Below are positions 27,569-37,265 of a DNA stretch of 64,000 nt, piece by piece. Source of the stretch: UBA668 sp043740085. Lineage in GTDB: Bacteria; Actinomycetota; Acidimicrobiia; Acidimicrobiales; Ilumatobacteraceae. The translations under genes and the position numbers were made by a program. The number at the start of each line of letters is the position of its first letter. The first letter of the stretch is position 1. The stretch lies in contig JAYUCY010000001.1 of the NCBI GenBank assembly GCA_043740085.1, forward strand, positions 6,583 to 70,582, in the 5' to 3' direction. The notes under the pieces were generated by a model. That model saw only the letters and a list, made by a program, of their open reading frames with translations, made no database searches and was not told the DNA's origin.

Positions 27569-28800
27569 GGACGGGGCTTTTCGATTCGATCGATGACGCG
27601 ATCGCAGCGATCGCTCGCGGTGACATCGTCGTCGTCGCCGACGACGAAGACCGCGAGAACGAAGGCGACCTGATCATGGCCGCCGACACCGTCTCCGAGG
27701 AGCAGCTCGCGTTCTTCGTCCGCCACACCTCCGGGGTGATCTGTGTCGGGCTGACCGACGAACGCTGCGATGAACTCAACCTTGCCCTGATGGTGCCACC
27801 GGGGGCCAATCAAGAAGCGCAAGGAACCGCGTTCACAGTCAGCGTCGACTTGAAAACCGGCACGTCGACCGGAATCTCCGCCGCCGACCGCGCCCGCACA
27901 CTGCGCGCCCTCGCCGACCCGAACATCGGCCCGGCGGCGTTCAACCGGCCCGGCCACATCTTCCCGCTGCGCGCCCGGCCGGGCGGGGTGCTCAAACGCG
28001 CCGGGCACACCGAAGCCGCTGTCGATCTCGCCCGGCTCGCTGGACGCTCACCGGCCGGGTTGCTCTGCGAAGTCGTCCTCGACACCGGGGGCATGGCCCG
28101 CGTCGCTGACCTGCGCGAGTTCGCCGACCGACACGGCCTCCTGCTCGTGTCGATCGCCGATCTGATCCGCCACCGGCGACGCACCGAGAAACTGATCACG
28201 CGCACCGCTGCGGCCCGGCTGCCCACCGAATGGGGCGAGTTCCGCTGCTACGCGTTCCACAGCCAAGTCGATGGCGGTGACACCCACCTCGCGTTCGTCA
28301 AAGGAGACATCGCCGGCCGCGCCGACGTGCTCGTCCGCGTTCATAGCGAGTGCATCACCGGCGACGTCTTCGCCAGCGTCAAGTGCGATTGCGGCGCCCA
28401 GTTGCACGAGGCGATGCGCCGCATCGACCACGAGGGCCACGGTGTCGTCGTCTACCTCCGCGGCCACGAGGGACGCGGTATCGGCATCACCCACAAACTT
28501 CGCGCCTATGAGCTCCAGGACAACGGCTTCGACACCGTCGACGCCAACCTCGAGCTCGGCCTCCCCGTCGACAACCGCGAATACGGCGTCGGCGCCCAGA
28601 TCCTCGCCGACCTCGGTCTCACCACCATCCGGCTGCTGACCAACAACCCGGCCAAGTACGGCGGGCTCGAAGGCTTCGGCCTCACCATCACCGAACGCGT
28701 CCCACTCCACGTCCCCATTCACCCCGAAGCCCAACGATACGTCGACACCAAACGCGAACGAATGGGCCATTTCATCCCCGACATCACGGAGCTCCAATGA
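27565..28800 (+). CDS. ribBA: Bifunctional RibBA: DHBP synthase / GTP cyclohydrolase II
   Basis: 411 residues. N-terminal 3,4-dihydroxy-2-butanone 4-phosphate synthase (about 1-205): DDEDRENEGDLIMAA metal motif, FVRHTSGVICVGL, TGISAADRARTL, GHIFPLRARPGGVL and GHTEAAVDLARLAG. C-terminal GTP cyclohydrolase II (about 215-405): VRVHSECITGDVF with zinc Cys, SVKCDCGAQL with two more, and YLRGHEGRGIGI. All active residues visible by eye are intact. The start overlaps the ribE remnant. Confidence 0.97.
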   Translation: MRTGLFDSIDDAIAAIARGDIVVVADDEDRENEGDLIMAADTVSEEQLAFFVRHTSGVICVGLTDERCDELNLALMVPPGANQEAQGTAFTVSVDLKTGTSTGISAADRARTLRALADPNIGPAAFNRPGHIFPLRARPGGVLKRAGHTEAAVDLARLAGRSPAGLLCEVVLDTGGMARVADLREFADRHGLLLVSIADLIRHRRRTEKLITRTAAARLPTEWGEFRCYAFHSQVDGGDTHLAFVKGDIAGRADVLVRVHSECITGDVFASVKCDCGAQLHEAMRRIDHEGHGVVVYLRGHEGRGIGITHKLRAYELQDNGFDTVDANLELGLPVDNREYGVGAQILADLGLTTIRLLTNNPAKYGGLEGFGLTITERVPLHVPIHPEAQRYVDTKRERMGHFIPDITELQ

Positions 28801-28826
28801 CCACCTACGCCGGTCGATGGACCTGA
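28797..28826 (+). pseudogene. ribH: Start-only remnant of lumazine synthase ribH
   Basis: ATG overlapping the ribBA stop (ATGA) opens MTTYAGR and stops after nine codons. MTTYxGR is the way lumazine synthases of this operon type begin. No further RibH sequence (for example VVSRFN) follows in any frame before pfaC. Weak because the stretch is very short, but its position is exactly where ribH is expected. Confidence 0.4.
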
Positions 28827-28940
28827 GCCCGAGAAGAGTCACCGGGCCATTGGCCCAGGAGGTGGATCACCCGTATAACCGGCGTTCAAGGGCACAACGC
28901 ACCCGCTGCGCGAGAAGTTGCCCGTTGAACTGCTCGGGCA

Positions 28941-31900
28941 TCAGCGGGATCGGGCCTTGGGCAAAACGTGTGTCTCGATGCCTCGTACCGCAACAACCGT
29001 GGTGCCCGATTCGTCGCGCACGACGACATCGCAGACGACCCGGTGACGGCTCGCCTCGCGGCCGACCAACGTTGCCGTGTGGCGTCCGTGGCGAGGCGGC
29101 CCAAAGGTTCGCACCCGACCGATGCCGGTGGGCAGCGACGGCTCGTCGAGCAGGTGCTCGGTCCACAGCAGCGCCAGTTGAAGTGCGCCGTCCAGCAGCG
29201 CGACGTCGCCCACCCACGCTTCGGCCGGCCACTCGTGTTCGAGCACACCGGTGAGCGAGGCGACCAGACCGGAGGCGGACGGAGTGTCGATCGCGGCGAT
29301 CACCTGGAACGCAGGCCCGTGGAACAACACACCGCTCCCGTAGACCGGACGCGTCAGCGCGGCCGCAGCGTCGGCGACTTGGGTGGTGGATGTCGTGGCA
29401 ACTGGGGGGTCGACCGTGAGCCGCGCGAAACAGCGGTAGTGCAGCCCGCCGGTCGATTCGTCGATCAACTCGAGCGCAAGCGTGGATTCGCCGATCACGG
29501 CATCAGTCTGCGCAGGCGTCGCCATCGCTCGTGACGTGACCAGGAGACGCAGATCGTCGCCCGCGGCATAGCCGTCGGCCACCACCCCTTTGAGCACCCG
29601 CAGATCGAACAGCTCGGCCAGGTACAGGTCCGGAGCGTGGGCAATGGCGGCGCGAGCGAACCACTCGAGCACACACGCGACCGGCACCACCGGTGTGCCG
29701 TTCACGCTGTGGTCGACCAGATGCGGGTGGCTCGACCGCCCTACCGTGAACGCTTGACGCTCTGACCCAACCCCTACTGAACCAGCGCCGAGCAACAGCG
29801 CAGCCATTCCGCCCAACCACTCGCCGCGTGGTGTGCCGTCGGGCCGATAGGTGCCGGCCGCGGCGGCGTCGCGCAGGATCTGGGCCTCGTCGTGTACGTC
29901 GTCGGCCTGCTGCAGGATCTGCCATGCCGCAGCGAACACCTCGTTGCCACCCGTGCGCTGCTGCCACTGCCGAACGCGTGCGGCGAACACGGGGTCGCCG
30001 TCGAGTGGCACCTCATCTTCGGGGGTAACACCGAGGCTGTTGATCGAGCTGACGACGTGATCCACCCGGTCGCGCAGTCGTATCGACCGGAGCTCGTCGG
30101 CCTCGATCGGCGCGCCGATCCAGTAATCCTGGCGGCCGTGGCCCACCGGCACCTCCGCCTTGCCGGCGATCGGCTCGATGGGGAGACCGCCCGTGAACCG
30201 AACCGGCACGATCGGTACGTCCAGTTCGAGCGCGAGGTCGAGCAGCACCGAACTGCATCGGAGTGTTCTCTGGCGACAGCTCCTGGCCCGCGTTCCGTCG
30301 ACGTGCACGAAGAAAGAATGGGGTCCGGCCGCCATTCGTTCCCGCACTCCGGCGATGATCTCGAACATCGTCGCCGGCTGGGCCTGGTCGAAATACGCAA
30401 TCACGTCGCGAGCGCGAAAGCCCGGGTAGGCCTCGAGCGCCCTGACCAGCTCGCCGATCCAGCGCTGTTCGTGCTTCGCATTGGCGACCACGGTCAGCGG
30501 CACACCGGTCAGCGCCGGCAGCACGTTGGACATGATCAGCGATTCGATCTGCACCTGGTGGTTGGCCACGAAGATGGCCGACCTGGCGCGCAGGTTGTCC
30601 AAGGTCGCTGGCACCGGCACCATCACCCTGTTCACGTACCGATCGATCAGGCCGTCGATCAAGTCGTCGCCGAGCCAAGCCTGGGGGGTGTTGCGCAACG
30701 GCCCCCAGAAGGTGTGCATGGCATTGACGACGTCTCGCTTGGCCACCTCGCCTGCCGTTCGCTCGCCTGGCCCGCTGTGGCCCCCGACGATGCGCATGCC
30801 CATACCCGATACCTCGTAGATGCGCAGACCGTCGCACCACAGCGACCCGGCGCCGATCACGAACGGACCGTGGTCGTCAGCGCCTACCGCGGTGATCTCC
30901 ATCACGGTGGTGATCATGGTGTTGCGTGGCGTGACCTGACCGCGGTACTTCCATGTCAGCGGCGTACCGAGCATGATCGGTTCGAAGCGCGCGTCCGGCA
31001 ACCCTGCCGCCATGTTCTTGTCGAGCATGTAGAACTGCAGCAGTTGCAGCAGCGCCTCGATGCCGAGCGAGCCGGGCTGCACCGCGTCCTGGAAGAAGTG
31101 GGCCTTGAAGAACCACTCCGACACATCGACATCCTTCTCGCCGCGCACCACTCCGAGACCGGCACTGCCTGCACCCGCGATATGGGCCACCCGGTCGAGC
31201 ATCAGCAACATCGGTCCGGCGAGCCGGGGTTGCCCGGCGCAGTAGCGCGCCGGTCGGTCGGTGAGATCGATCCACGCCGGATCGGCCTGCGAGATCTGGT
31301 CGCGGTGCACTGTGTCGACGGCGAGGCCGACCTGGTTCTCGAACGCGTCGGGCGGGAAGAATCCGAACACCGTGTTCATCTTGTAGATCACGACGCCTCG
31401 GGAGAGGCGATCGCCGAGCGCGCACTCGACGTCGAAGCCTTCGATGATCATGCCCCCGGCGCGCGAGACACTGACGAGCTTCACCCGCGTGGTCAACATC
31501 ACCGTCGCCGTCGCGGCCGGGCGCGTGAGTTCGCCGACCAGGGTTCCCGTACCGTCGAGGTTGCGGAACAGCAGATCATCGGCGGTGGCTGCGACAGAGC
31601 CGACGGCCGATGCCACCCATCCGCACGGCTGCAGCGCTGCCTCCAGCAACACGGCGAACGGCATCGTCTCGGCGCCGTTCTGATCGAAGTACCACGCGTC
31701 GTCGGGAATGTCGTACTCGCATACCATCTCCATGCCGGCGGTGCAGTCGCCCAGGGTGCCGTCGATCTTCGTAACCCGGCTGATGAAGTGGTATGGCGGC
31801 CCCGGCAGGCGTGGCGACCGTCGCGTGCCGTCGAACATCTCGTACATCGGGCCGAACGCCTCCGACGGCCTGCCCCACGCGCACGAGATCATCGCCTTCC

Positions 31901-34900
31901 AATCGAACGCGAACCCGGCGCCGTCGGTGGCTACCTCCACCGGTTCGACCGTGCCTTCGTGGAGCTCGCGCCCTTCGTAGAGCTCCGGCATGGATGTGAG
32001 CGGCCAGCCGGGTGTGAGCTCCACGCCGATCCGGTGCGCGTGGAATGCGGCCTTGCCATCGACGAATCCGACCACGTCGCAGATGATGGTCGGATGCGGT
32101 CCCGACCAGATCTCCTCCACGTGCAACTCGTAGACGACTCGCTGGGTCTGCGGATTGATCTCACCGCGACACTTCAGTTCGAACGGCTGCTCGGGCAGCG
32201 GCTGGAACCGCCAACCGTCGCGCTGCACCGTGTGGCCGAGCGCGGCGAGATAGAACGACATCGCCTCGATGCACGCCTCGACCATGAAGTTCCCAGGCAT
32301 GCACGGGTCGTTCTTGAAGTGCCCGTCGAAGAACCAGGCGTCGTTGGCGATGGCCGCTTCACAGCGCATCAACCCGCGTCCCCACGGCCCACCCACTGGG
32401 TCGAACGCGGTGACCTCGTCGATGAACAGTTGTTGCCCGGACTGGATCTTCGGTGTGCGGGTGTGTGTCTCGGCCAACCCGTAGCCGGCACCGAAGCAGT
32501 CGAGGACGCGTCCTTCGCTGAAGGCGACGACGTCGTCGCGACTGAACGATGTCTTCGTGCACGACACCGCGGGCGGGTCGACGCGCGCGTCGGGCGCGAG
32601 GTCGGCCTGCCCATCCTGTGGTGTCCACAACACGCCGAGCGCATCGTTCAGCTCGGATCGATTGAAGAACCCGGCCTGGCCGTCGCGCACGGTGAGGCGC
32701 CGCCGACCGGCGACCACGCAGTCGTACTCGAAGAAGAACAGGCGGATGTCGCCGTGGCGGGCGTGGCTGTTCACGCGGATCTCGTACTGCAGCGTCTCGC
32801 CGGGCGAGGGTAGATCGCCGTGGTAGGTGAGGGTACAGCCGAGCAACCGGTACACCCGCTCGCCGCGGTTGAGCAGATCGATGCCCATGTAGCTGATCAA
32901 CATCAGGTCGGCCTGGCCCGATTCGATCATGAAACCGGCGGGCATGTAGCCGCCGTTGAGGTACCACGCGCCGCGCTGCACATCGGTCTCGGTCCAGATG
33001 GTGCCTCGGCCGAGCACTCCGGGTTCGGCCACCATGCCGGTCACGCGATCGGCCAGCAGCAGCGGAGGCTCCGGCATGCGGCATTGATGTTCGTAGCCGT
33101 CCTGCGGTTCGAAGAACGGGCCGAACAGCTCCGAGATCCGGCCCGACGAGTGGATCTGCAGCTGCTGCTTGTTCCACAGCGGCCTCGCTGCGATCGGGTC
33201 GACCAGAGTCAGCGGAGCGACCGGGGCGACTGGAGCGATGAGCGCAGCGCTGCTCGCCAACTGTGACATCGCGCTGCTGCGCATCGTCAAGAACAGCTCG
33301 TGCACCACCGATTGGTGCTCGACGTACGTTCGATGCAGCGCCGTCGTCGTGGCCAACTGTTGGTGCACCGTGGCGACGACGCCGCCGTGCACGTCTGTCG
33401 CGGGCTGCGGCGCCGGCGCAACGAAGAACACCGACGGCAGCCATGGGGCCGGGGCCATCATCTGGACTGGGAGTTGGACCGGTGTCTCGCGCGGCGGCAG
33501 GCGGATCGGCTCGGGGTGAGCCGGCACCCGCAGTACGGGACCGCCGATGGTGGGTCGCGCGGCCGGCCGCTGCAACCGCTCGGTGAGCGCCTGGTGGTTC
33601 ACCGCCACGCCGGCTGCGACGAGCGCCGCGATGACCTCGTAGACCTGCGTGATGTCTTTGCCGCGGCGATCGAGCTGCACGCACACGATGTCGCGGTCGC
33701 GCAGGATCTCGCGGATGAAGTTGGTGCACGCGCCACCGGGACCGTGCTCGACGAAAACGCGCACGCCGTCGGCATATGCGGCCTCGATCGTGCCGCGAAA
33801 GTCGAGCGTGGTCTCGGCCTGCGCAGTGATCGCCTCGGCGCACGCCTGCGAGGTGACGTTGTACGAGCCGCTGGCGCCGTTCGAATAGAAGCGGACGCCG
33901 GGCACCGGCGTCACGGCGCGGGTGTGGATGCGTAGCCACGGTTCGTGGAACGCCTGTGCCACCTCGGGCACATGGCAGGCGAGGTTGTAGTCAACGACCC
34001 TGCAGCGCCGGCGACCGATCGCGTCGACCACGAGATCGCACACCGCGGCGTCGCCGGCGATCACCACGTCGTTGGCGGTGTTGACGATCGCCAGGTGGAC
34101 CCGTGCCTCGGCGGCGATCGCACGTCTCACCTCGTCGACGGGAGCGAGCACGTTCCACACGGCCCAACGCGCCGAGTCCTGGCCCCACGCCCGGCGCACC
34201 GCGGCGAACCGCCCGCCGAGTTCGCGTTCCATCATGCCGCTGGCCTCGATCTCGGCGCGCATGGCATCCATGTCGGTCCACACGCCGAACGCGTAGAGGC
34301 TGTTGCTCTCGCCGGACGAATAGCCGATGGCGGCGTTCGGCACGATCTGCAGCAGGTGACGGGTCAACTGCGCATGCACCTGGGTGAGCAGCGCCGTGCC
34401 CCACAGGTAGTCGCTGGGGTGCAGATCACTGGGCTGAGCCGCGTGGGCCCACCCGGCGACATCGCCCAGCGGGAAGTTGGCCGAGATCGGCGAAGCAAGT
34501 TCGGGAATGGCCCGCAGCAACTCCTCGCCCATGCCCCGGTACGCCGCGCCGGCGCCGGTGAAGACGAACGCGATCTCACCACCGACGGGGGTGGAACGCA
34601 CGTGAACACCCTCACCCGGCGGGTGGCCGGTCTCGATGTGCCGGCGGGCCCTGGCCGATCGTTCGGCAAACTGCTGATCGCTGGTGGCGACGATGACGAG
34701 ACGGGCAGGGCCTGTTCGAGATTCCTGGCCAGACTCTCGGCCTGCCACCAGCCCGTCGACGAGTTCGGCCATCGTTGGCGCAGAGAACACGTGCAGTCGC
34801 GGGGGCTGCACTCGACTGGGCGCGGGTTTGCCGGCGGCCTCGGCGAGCAACACCGATCGCGGCACGATGCCGTCGATCGCAGCGATGCGCACCAACGCAG

Positions 34901-37265
34901 TTCGTGGTCCCGCGCCAGCAGCGAGACCCGTTCCGTCGCCAGGGTTCGACGCCAGCAGTGGCGTGTCGCCCGGAACGACGCGATGGTGCAGGGCCAACGC
35001 GGCAGCGGCCACGTGCACCAATCCCGATGCGGCGTGAGAGTGACCGAACAGGTGGGTCACGCTGCGCGCCTCCCCTCCCGGGCCGTTCCCGAGGCCGAAC
35101 ACCACGTCGGGACGATCGGGCTGTGGTTCACCATCGTTGTGGAACCGGCCACCGGGCAGCACGGCGTAGATGGTGTTGCCGTCGCGCTCGGCATCCTCGA
35201 GTCGTTTCAGCACCATCATGACTGCCGCGTCGCCCGGTGTCTGTCGATCCGCAGGCCCGACCATGCCCATGGCCACCTGGTGCACCGAGTCGCAGCTCAT
35301 GTCGACGGCACCGACCAGGGCTGCATCGATCTCACCGACCCGCAGCGCACGAGTGGCCAGCGCCAATGCTTCGAGCCCGCTGTGCTCTTCAGCACTGATG
35401 GTGAAGCTCGGCCCGGCGATGTCGTACTGACTGTTGAGCCGGTTGGCGACCACGTTGGGCATCGTGCCCAGCACCCGTGCCGCATCCAGCACGGGGCCGA
35501 TCAGATCGCGCGCCTGCTGTATCCATCCGGGCGGGCACCCCCACTGCCGGGCCAGCGTGGCGATGCGCCAGCGCATTCCGAAACGCGCCGCCTCCGGGTC
35601 GGCCCCCATGCCGACGTACACCCCGGTCGTGCCGAATGGCACAGGGCCGGATTCCCGCAACGCCTCGTCGGCCACCTGCAGCATCGCCAACTGCTGGGCG
35701 AGCGTCGCCCTCAGGTCGTTCGGTGGGAACTTCTGCTGATCCAATCGCAGGGCGATGTCCGCCAGCCGACCCTGGTCGTGCCCGTCGAGGCACGGCGTCT
35801 CGCTGATCAGCGCTTCGGCGAATGCAACCCGGCCGACGGCGGATGCGGCGACGATGCCAAGACCGACGATCGCGATGGTGGCAGGAAGCGCCCGTGGTTC
35901 GCCACGCTGTGGCGCGGTCTCCGGCGACCGGCCCACGCCGGGTTCCTCGACGATGAGATGGGCGTTGTTGCCACCAAAGCCGAACGCCGAGACGCCGGCG
36001 CGCAGGACACCGTCAGACGTGCACCCGCGGTCCCATACCTCGGCACGGCCCAGCAACCGGAAGGGCGACTCGGCGATCACGTCGAGCGGTTCGTCCACAT
36101 GCAGCGTCGGAGGCAGTACCTCGTGGCGCATCGCCTCGAGGACCTTGATCAGTCCGGCCACGCCGGCCGCGGCGATGAGATGTCCGGTGTTCGATTTCAG
36201 CGATCCGATCGGCATGTCCGTCAGATCGGCGTACACAGCGGCCGACGAGCGCACTTCGACCGCGTCGCCGACCTGTGTGCCAGTGGCGTGGCATTCGAGC
36301 AAGCTGACGTCGTCCGGCGACAGACCCGCCATTGTCAGTGCACCGCGCATGGCCCGGGTCTGCCCGTCGTGCGACGGCACCAGCATGCCCTTGCCACGAC
36401 CGTCATTCGATAGACCGATGCCGCGGATGATGCCGTGGATCGTGTCGCCATCTCGGAGCGCATCGTCGAGCCGGCGCAACGCCACGAACCCACATCCCTC
36501 GGCAGGCACCAGCCCGTCTGCATCGCGGTGGAACGGGCGCGAGCGCCCGGTGCGGCTGAGCGCCCGCAGCGCGGTGAAGCCCAGGTGGATGCACAGATCG
36601 TCGGCGCAGTTGACCGCGCCGGCCAGCATCAGGTCGGCCGAGTCGTCGTGCAGGCGGTCGCACGCCAGCTTGATGGCGTACAGGCTGCTCGCACACGCAG
36701 CATCGAGCGCGAATGCTCCCACCCCCAAGCCCAGCGCGCGTTCCAACACGAGGGCCGGCAGACCGGACGTGAACCGATTGAGCGGGTTCGGCAACGGTCC
36801 TGCGACTGCTGTCTCGTATCCCGCGAGCGTGCTCAACGACACCGCCTGAGAGAAGGCCGCCATGCCTGCGGACGGGAAGGACAGGTTGCCGAACACCGCC
36901 CCGAAGCGGGCCGGGTCGGCGTCTGCGTGGCCGGCATCGCGTAATGCCTCGCGCGCCGTGTGCAACGTCCACTGGAAGACCGGATCGAGGGCCAACACCT
37001 CGTTCGCCGAGAGCGCGAAGCCGTCGGGGTCGAAGAGCTTGTCGAAGCTGTGCACGTAGCCGCCGCGATCCGACCAGGTGCGATCGACACTCTGGTCGGG
37101 CCCCTCGCACATCACGTCGTCGGCCGCGATGCCCCAGCGATCGCCAGGAACCGATGTGACAAGATCGGTCCCGGTCACCACCGCCTCCCACAACTCGTCG
37201 GGCGATGAAACTCCCGGCAACACGCATGCCCGCCCCACGATCGCGATCGGCGGGAATCGATTCAC
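28941..37265 (-). CDS. pfaC: PfaC-like multidomain lipid synthase: KS-CLF-AT-DHx4-AGPAT-DH
   Basis: 2774 residues. Ketosynthase 1-430 (DAACASS, Cys about 191; ECHATGT; GSLKSNTGHL). Second KS-like unit about 460-830 without catalytic Cys (SAEEHSGLEA near 625), a chain-length factor. Acyltransferase about 890-1180 (GYSSGESN, Ser about 981). Four FabA-type hot-dog segments about 1390-2130 (ADRVTGMV; FDGHFKNDPCMPG; SRVTKID; FFKAHFFQDAVQPG). Lysophosphatidate acyltransferase-like domain about 2210-2400 (NHQVQIES, VDGTRARS). PKS-type dehydratase about 2490-2770 (HPHLVDHSVNG, DVALLDGALQ). Matches polyunsaturated fatty acid synthase subunits; the AGPAT recalls myxobacterial Pfa3. GTG start overlaps the pfaA stop. 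Confidence 0.9.
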   Translation of the reverse strand: MNRFPPIAIVGRACVLPGVSSPDELWEAVVTGTDLVTSVPGDRWGIAADDVMCEGPDQSVDRTWSDRGGYVHSFDKLFDPDGFALSANEVLALDPVFQWTLHTAREALRDAGHADADPARFGAVFGNLSFPSAGMAAFSQAVSLSTLAGYETAVAGPLPNPLNRFTSGLPALVLERALGLGVGAFALDAACASSLYAIKLACDRLHDDSADLMLAGAVNCADDLCIHLGFTALRALSRTGRSRPFHRDADGLVPAEGCGFVALRRLDDALRDGDTIHGIIRGIGLSNDGRGKGMLVPSHDGQTRAMRGALTMAGLSPDDVSLLECHATGTQVGDAVEVRSSAAVYADLTDMPIGSLKSNTGHLIAAAGVAGLIKVLEAMRHEVLPPTLHVDEPLDVIAESPFRLLGRAEVWDRGCTSDGVLRAGVSAFGFGGNNAHLIVEEPGVGRSPETAPQRGEPRALPATIAIVGLGIVAASAVGRVAFAEALISETPCLDGHDQGRLADIALRLDQQKFPPNDLRATLAQQLAMLQVADEALRESGPVPFGTTGVYVGMGADPEAARFGMRWRIATLARQWGCPPGWIQQARDLIGPVLDAARVLGTMPNVVANRLNSQYDIAGPSFTISAEEHSGLEALALATRALRVGEIDAALVGAVDMSCDSVHQVAMGMVGPADRQTPGDAAVMMVLKRLEDAERDGNTIYAVLPGGRFHNDGEPQPDRPDVVFGLGNGPGGEARSVTHLFGHSHAASGLVHVAAAALALHHRVVPGDTPLLASNPGDGTGLAAGAGPRTALVRIAAIDGIVPRSVLLAEAAGKPAPSRVQPPRLHVFSAPTMAELVDGLVAGRESGQESRTGPARLVIVATSDQQFAERSARARRHIETGHPPGEGVHVRSTPVGGEIAFVFTGAGAAYRGMGEELLRAIPELASPISANFPLGDVAGWAHAAQPSDLHPSDYLWGTALLTQVHAQLTRHLLQIVPNAAIGYSSGESNSLYAFGVWTDMDAMRAEIEASGMMERELGGRFAAVRRAWGQDSARWAVWNVLAPVDEVRRAIAAEARVHLAIVNTANDVVIAGDAAVCDLVVDAIGRRRCRVVDYNLACHVPEVAQAFHEPWLRIHTRAVTPVPGVRFYSNGASGSYNVTSQACAEAITAQAETTLDFRGTIEAAYADGVRVFVEHGPGGACTNFIREILRDRDIVCVQLDRRGKDITQVYEVIAALVAAGVAVNHQALTERLQRPAARPTIGGPVLRVPAHPEPIRLPPRETPVQLPVQMMAPAPWLPSVFFVAPAPQPATDVHGGVVATVHQQLATTTALHRTYVEHQSVVHELFLTMRSSAMSQLASSAALIAPVAPVAPLTLVDPIAARPLWNKQQLQIHSSGRISELFGPFFEPQDGYEHQCRMPEPPLLLADRVTGMVAEPGVLGRGTIWTETDVQRGAWYLNGGYMPAGFMIESGQADLMLISYMGIDLLNRGERVYRLLGCTLTYHGDLPSPGETLQYEIRVNSHARHGDIRLFFFEYDCVVAGRRRLTVRDGQAGFFNRSELNDALGVLWTPQDGQADLAPDARVDPPAVSCTKTSFSRDDVVAFSEGRVLDCFGAGYGLAETHTRTPKIQSGQQLFIDEVTAFDPVGGPWGRGLMRCEAAIANDAWFFDGHFKNDPCMPGNFMVEACIEAMSFYLAALGHTVQRDGWRFQPLPEQPFELKCRGEINPQTQRVVYELHVEEIWSGPHPTIICDVVGFVDGKAAFHAHRIGVELTPGWPLTSMPELYEGRELHEGTVEPVEVATDGAGFAFDWKAMISCAWGRPSEAFGPMYEMFDGTRRSPRLPGPPYHFISRVTKIDGTLGDCTAGMEMVCEYDIPDDAWYFDQNGAETMPFAVLLEAALQPCGWVASAVGSVAATADDLLFRNLDGTGTLVGELTRPAATATVMLTTRVKLVSVSRAGGMIIEGFDVECALGDRLSRGVVIYKMNTVFGFFPPDAFENQVGLAVDTVHRDQISQADPAWIDLTDRPARYCAGQPRLAGPMLLMLDRVAHIAGAGSAGLGVVRGEKDVDVSEWFFKAHFFQDAVQPGSLGIEALLQLLQFYMLDKNMAAGLPDARFEPIMLGTPLTWKYRGQVTPRNTMITTVMEITAVGADDHGPFVIGAGSLWCDGLRIYEVSGMGMRIVGGHSGPGERTAGEVAKRDVVNAMHTFWGPLRNTPQAWLGDDLIDGLIDRYVNRVMVPVPATLDNLRARSAIFVANHQVQIESLIMSNVLPALTGVPLTVVANAKHEQRWIGELVRALEAYPGFRARDVIAYFDQAQPATMFEIIAGVRERMAAGPHSFFVHVDGTRARSCRQRTLRCSSVLLDLALELDVPIVPVRFTGGLPIEPIAGKAEVPVGHGRQDYWIGAPIEADELRSIRLRDRVDHVVSSINSLGVTPEDEVPLDGDPVFAARVRQWQQRTGGNEVFAAAWQILQQADDVHDEAQILRDAAAAGTYRPDGTPRGEWLGGMAALLLGAGSVGVGSERQAFTVGRSSHPHLVDHSVNGTPVVPVACVLEWFARAAIAHAPDLYLAELFDLRVLKGVVADGYAAGDDLRLLVTSRAMATPAQTDAVIGESTLALELIDESTGGLHYRCFARLTVDPPVATTSTTQVADAAAALTRPVYGSGVLFHGPAFQVIAAIDTPSASGLVASLTGVLEHEWPAEAWVGDVALLDGALQLALLWTEHLLDEPSLPTGIGRVRTFGPPRHGRHTATLVGREASRHRVVCDVVVRDESGTTVVAVRGIETHVLPKARSR

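Noticed and set aside
29892..32813. 973-codon open frame on the plus strand opposite pfaC
   Set aside because: It is antisense to well-defined dehydratase and AGPAT domains; composition is His/Arg/Gln-rich without any motif. Long antisense frames are expected at this GC content.
33945..36413. 822-codon plus-strand frame opposite the KS/CLF/AT part of pfaC
   Set aside because: Mirror of conserved KS and AT coding sequence; no recognisable domain and no ribosome binding site.
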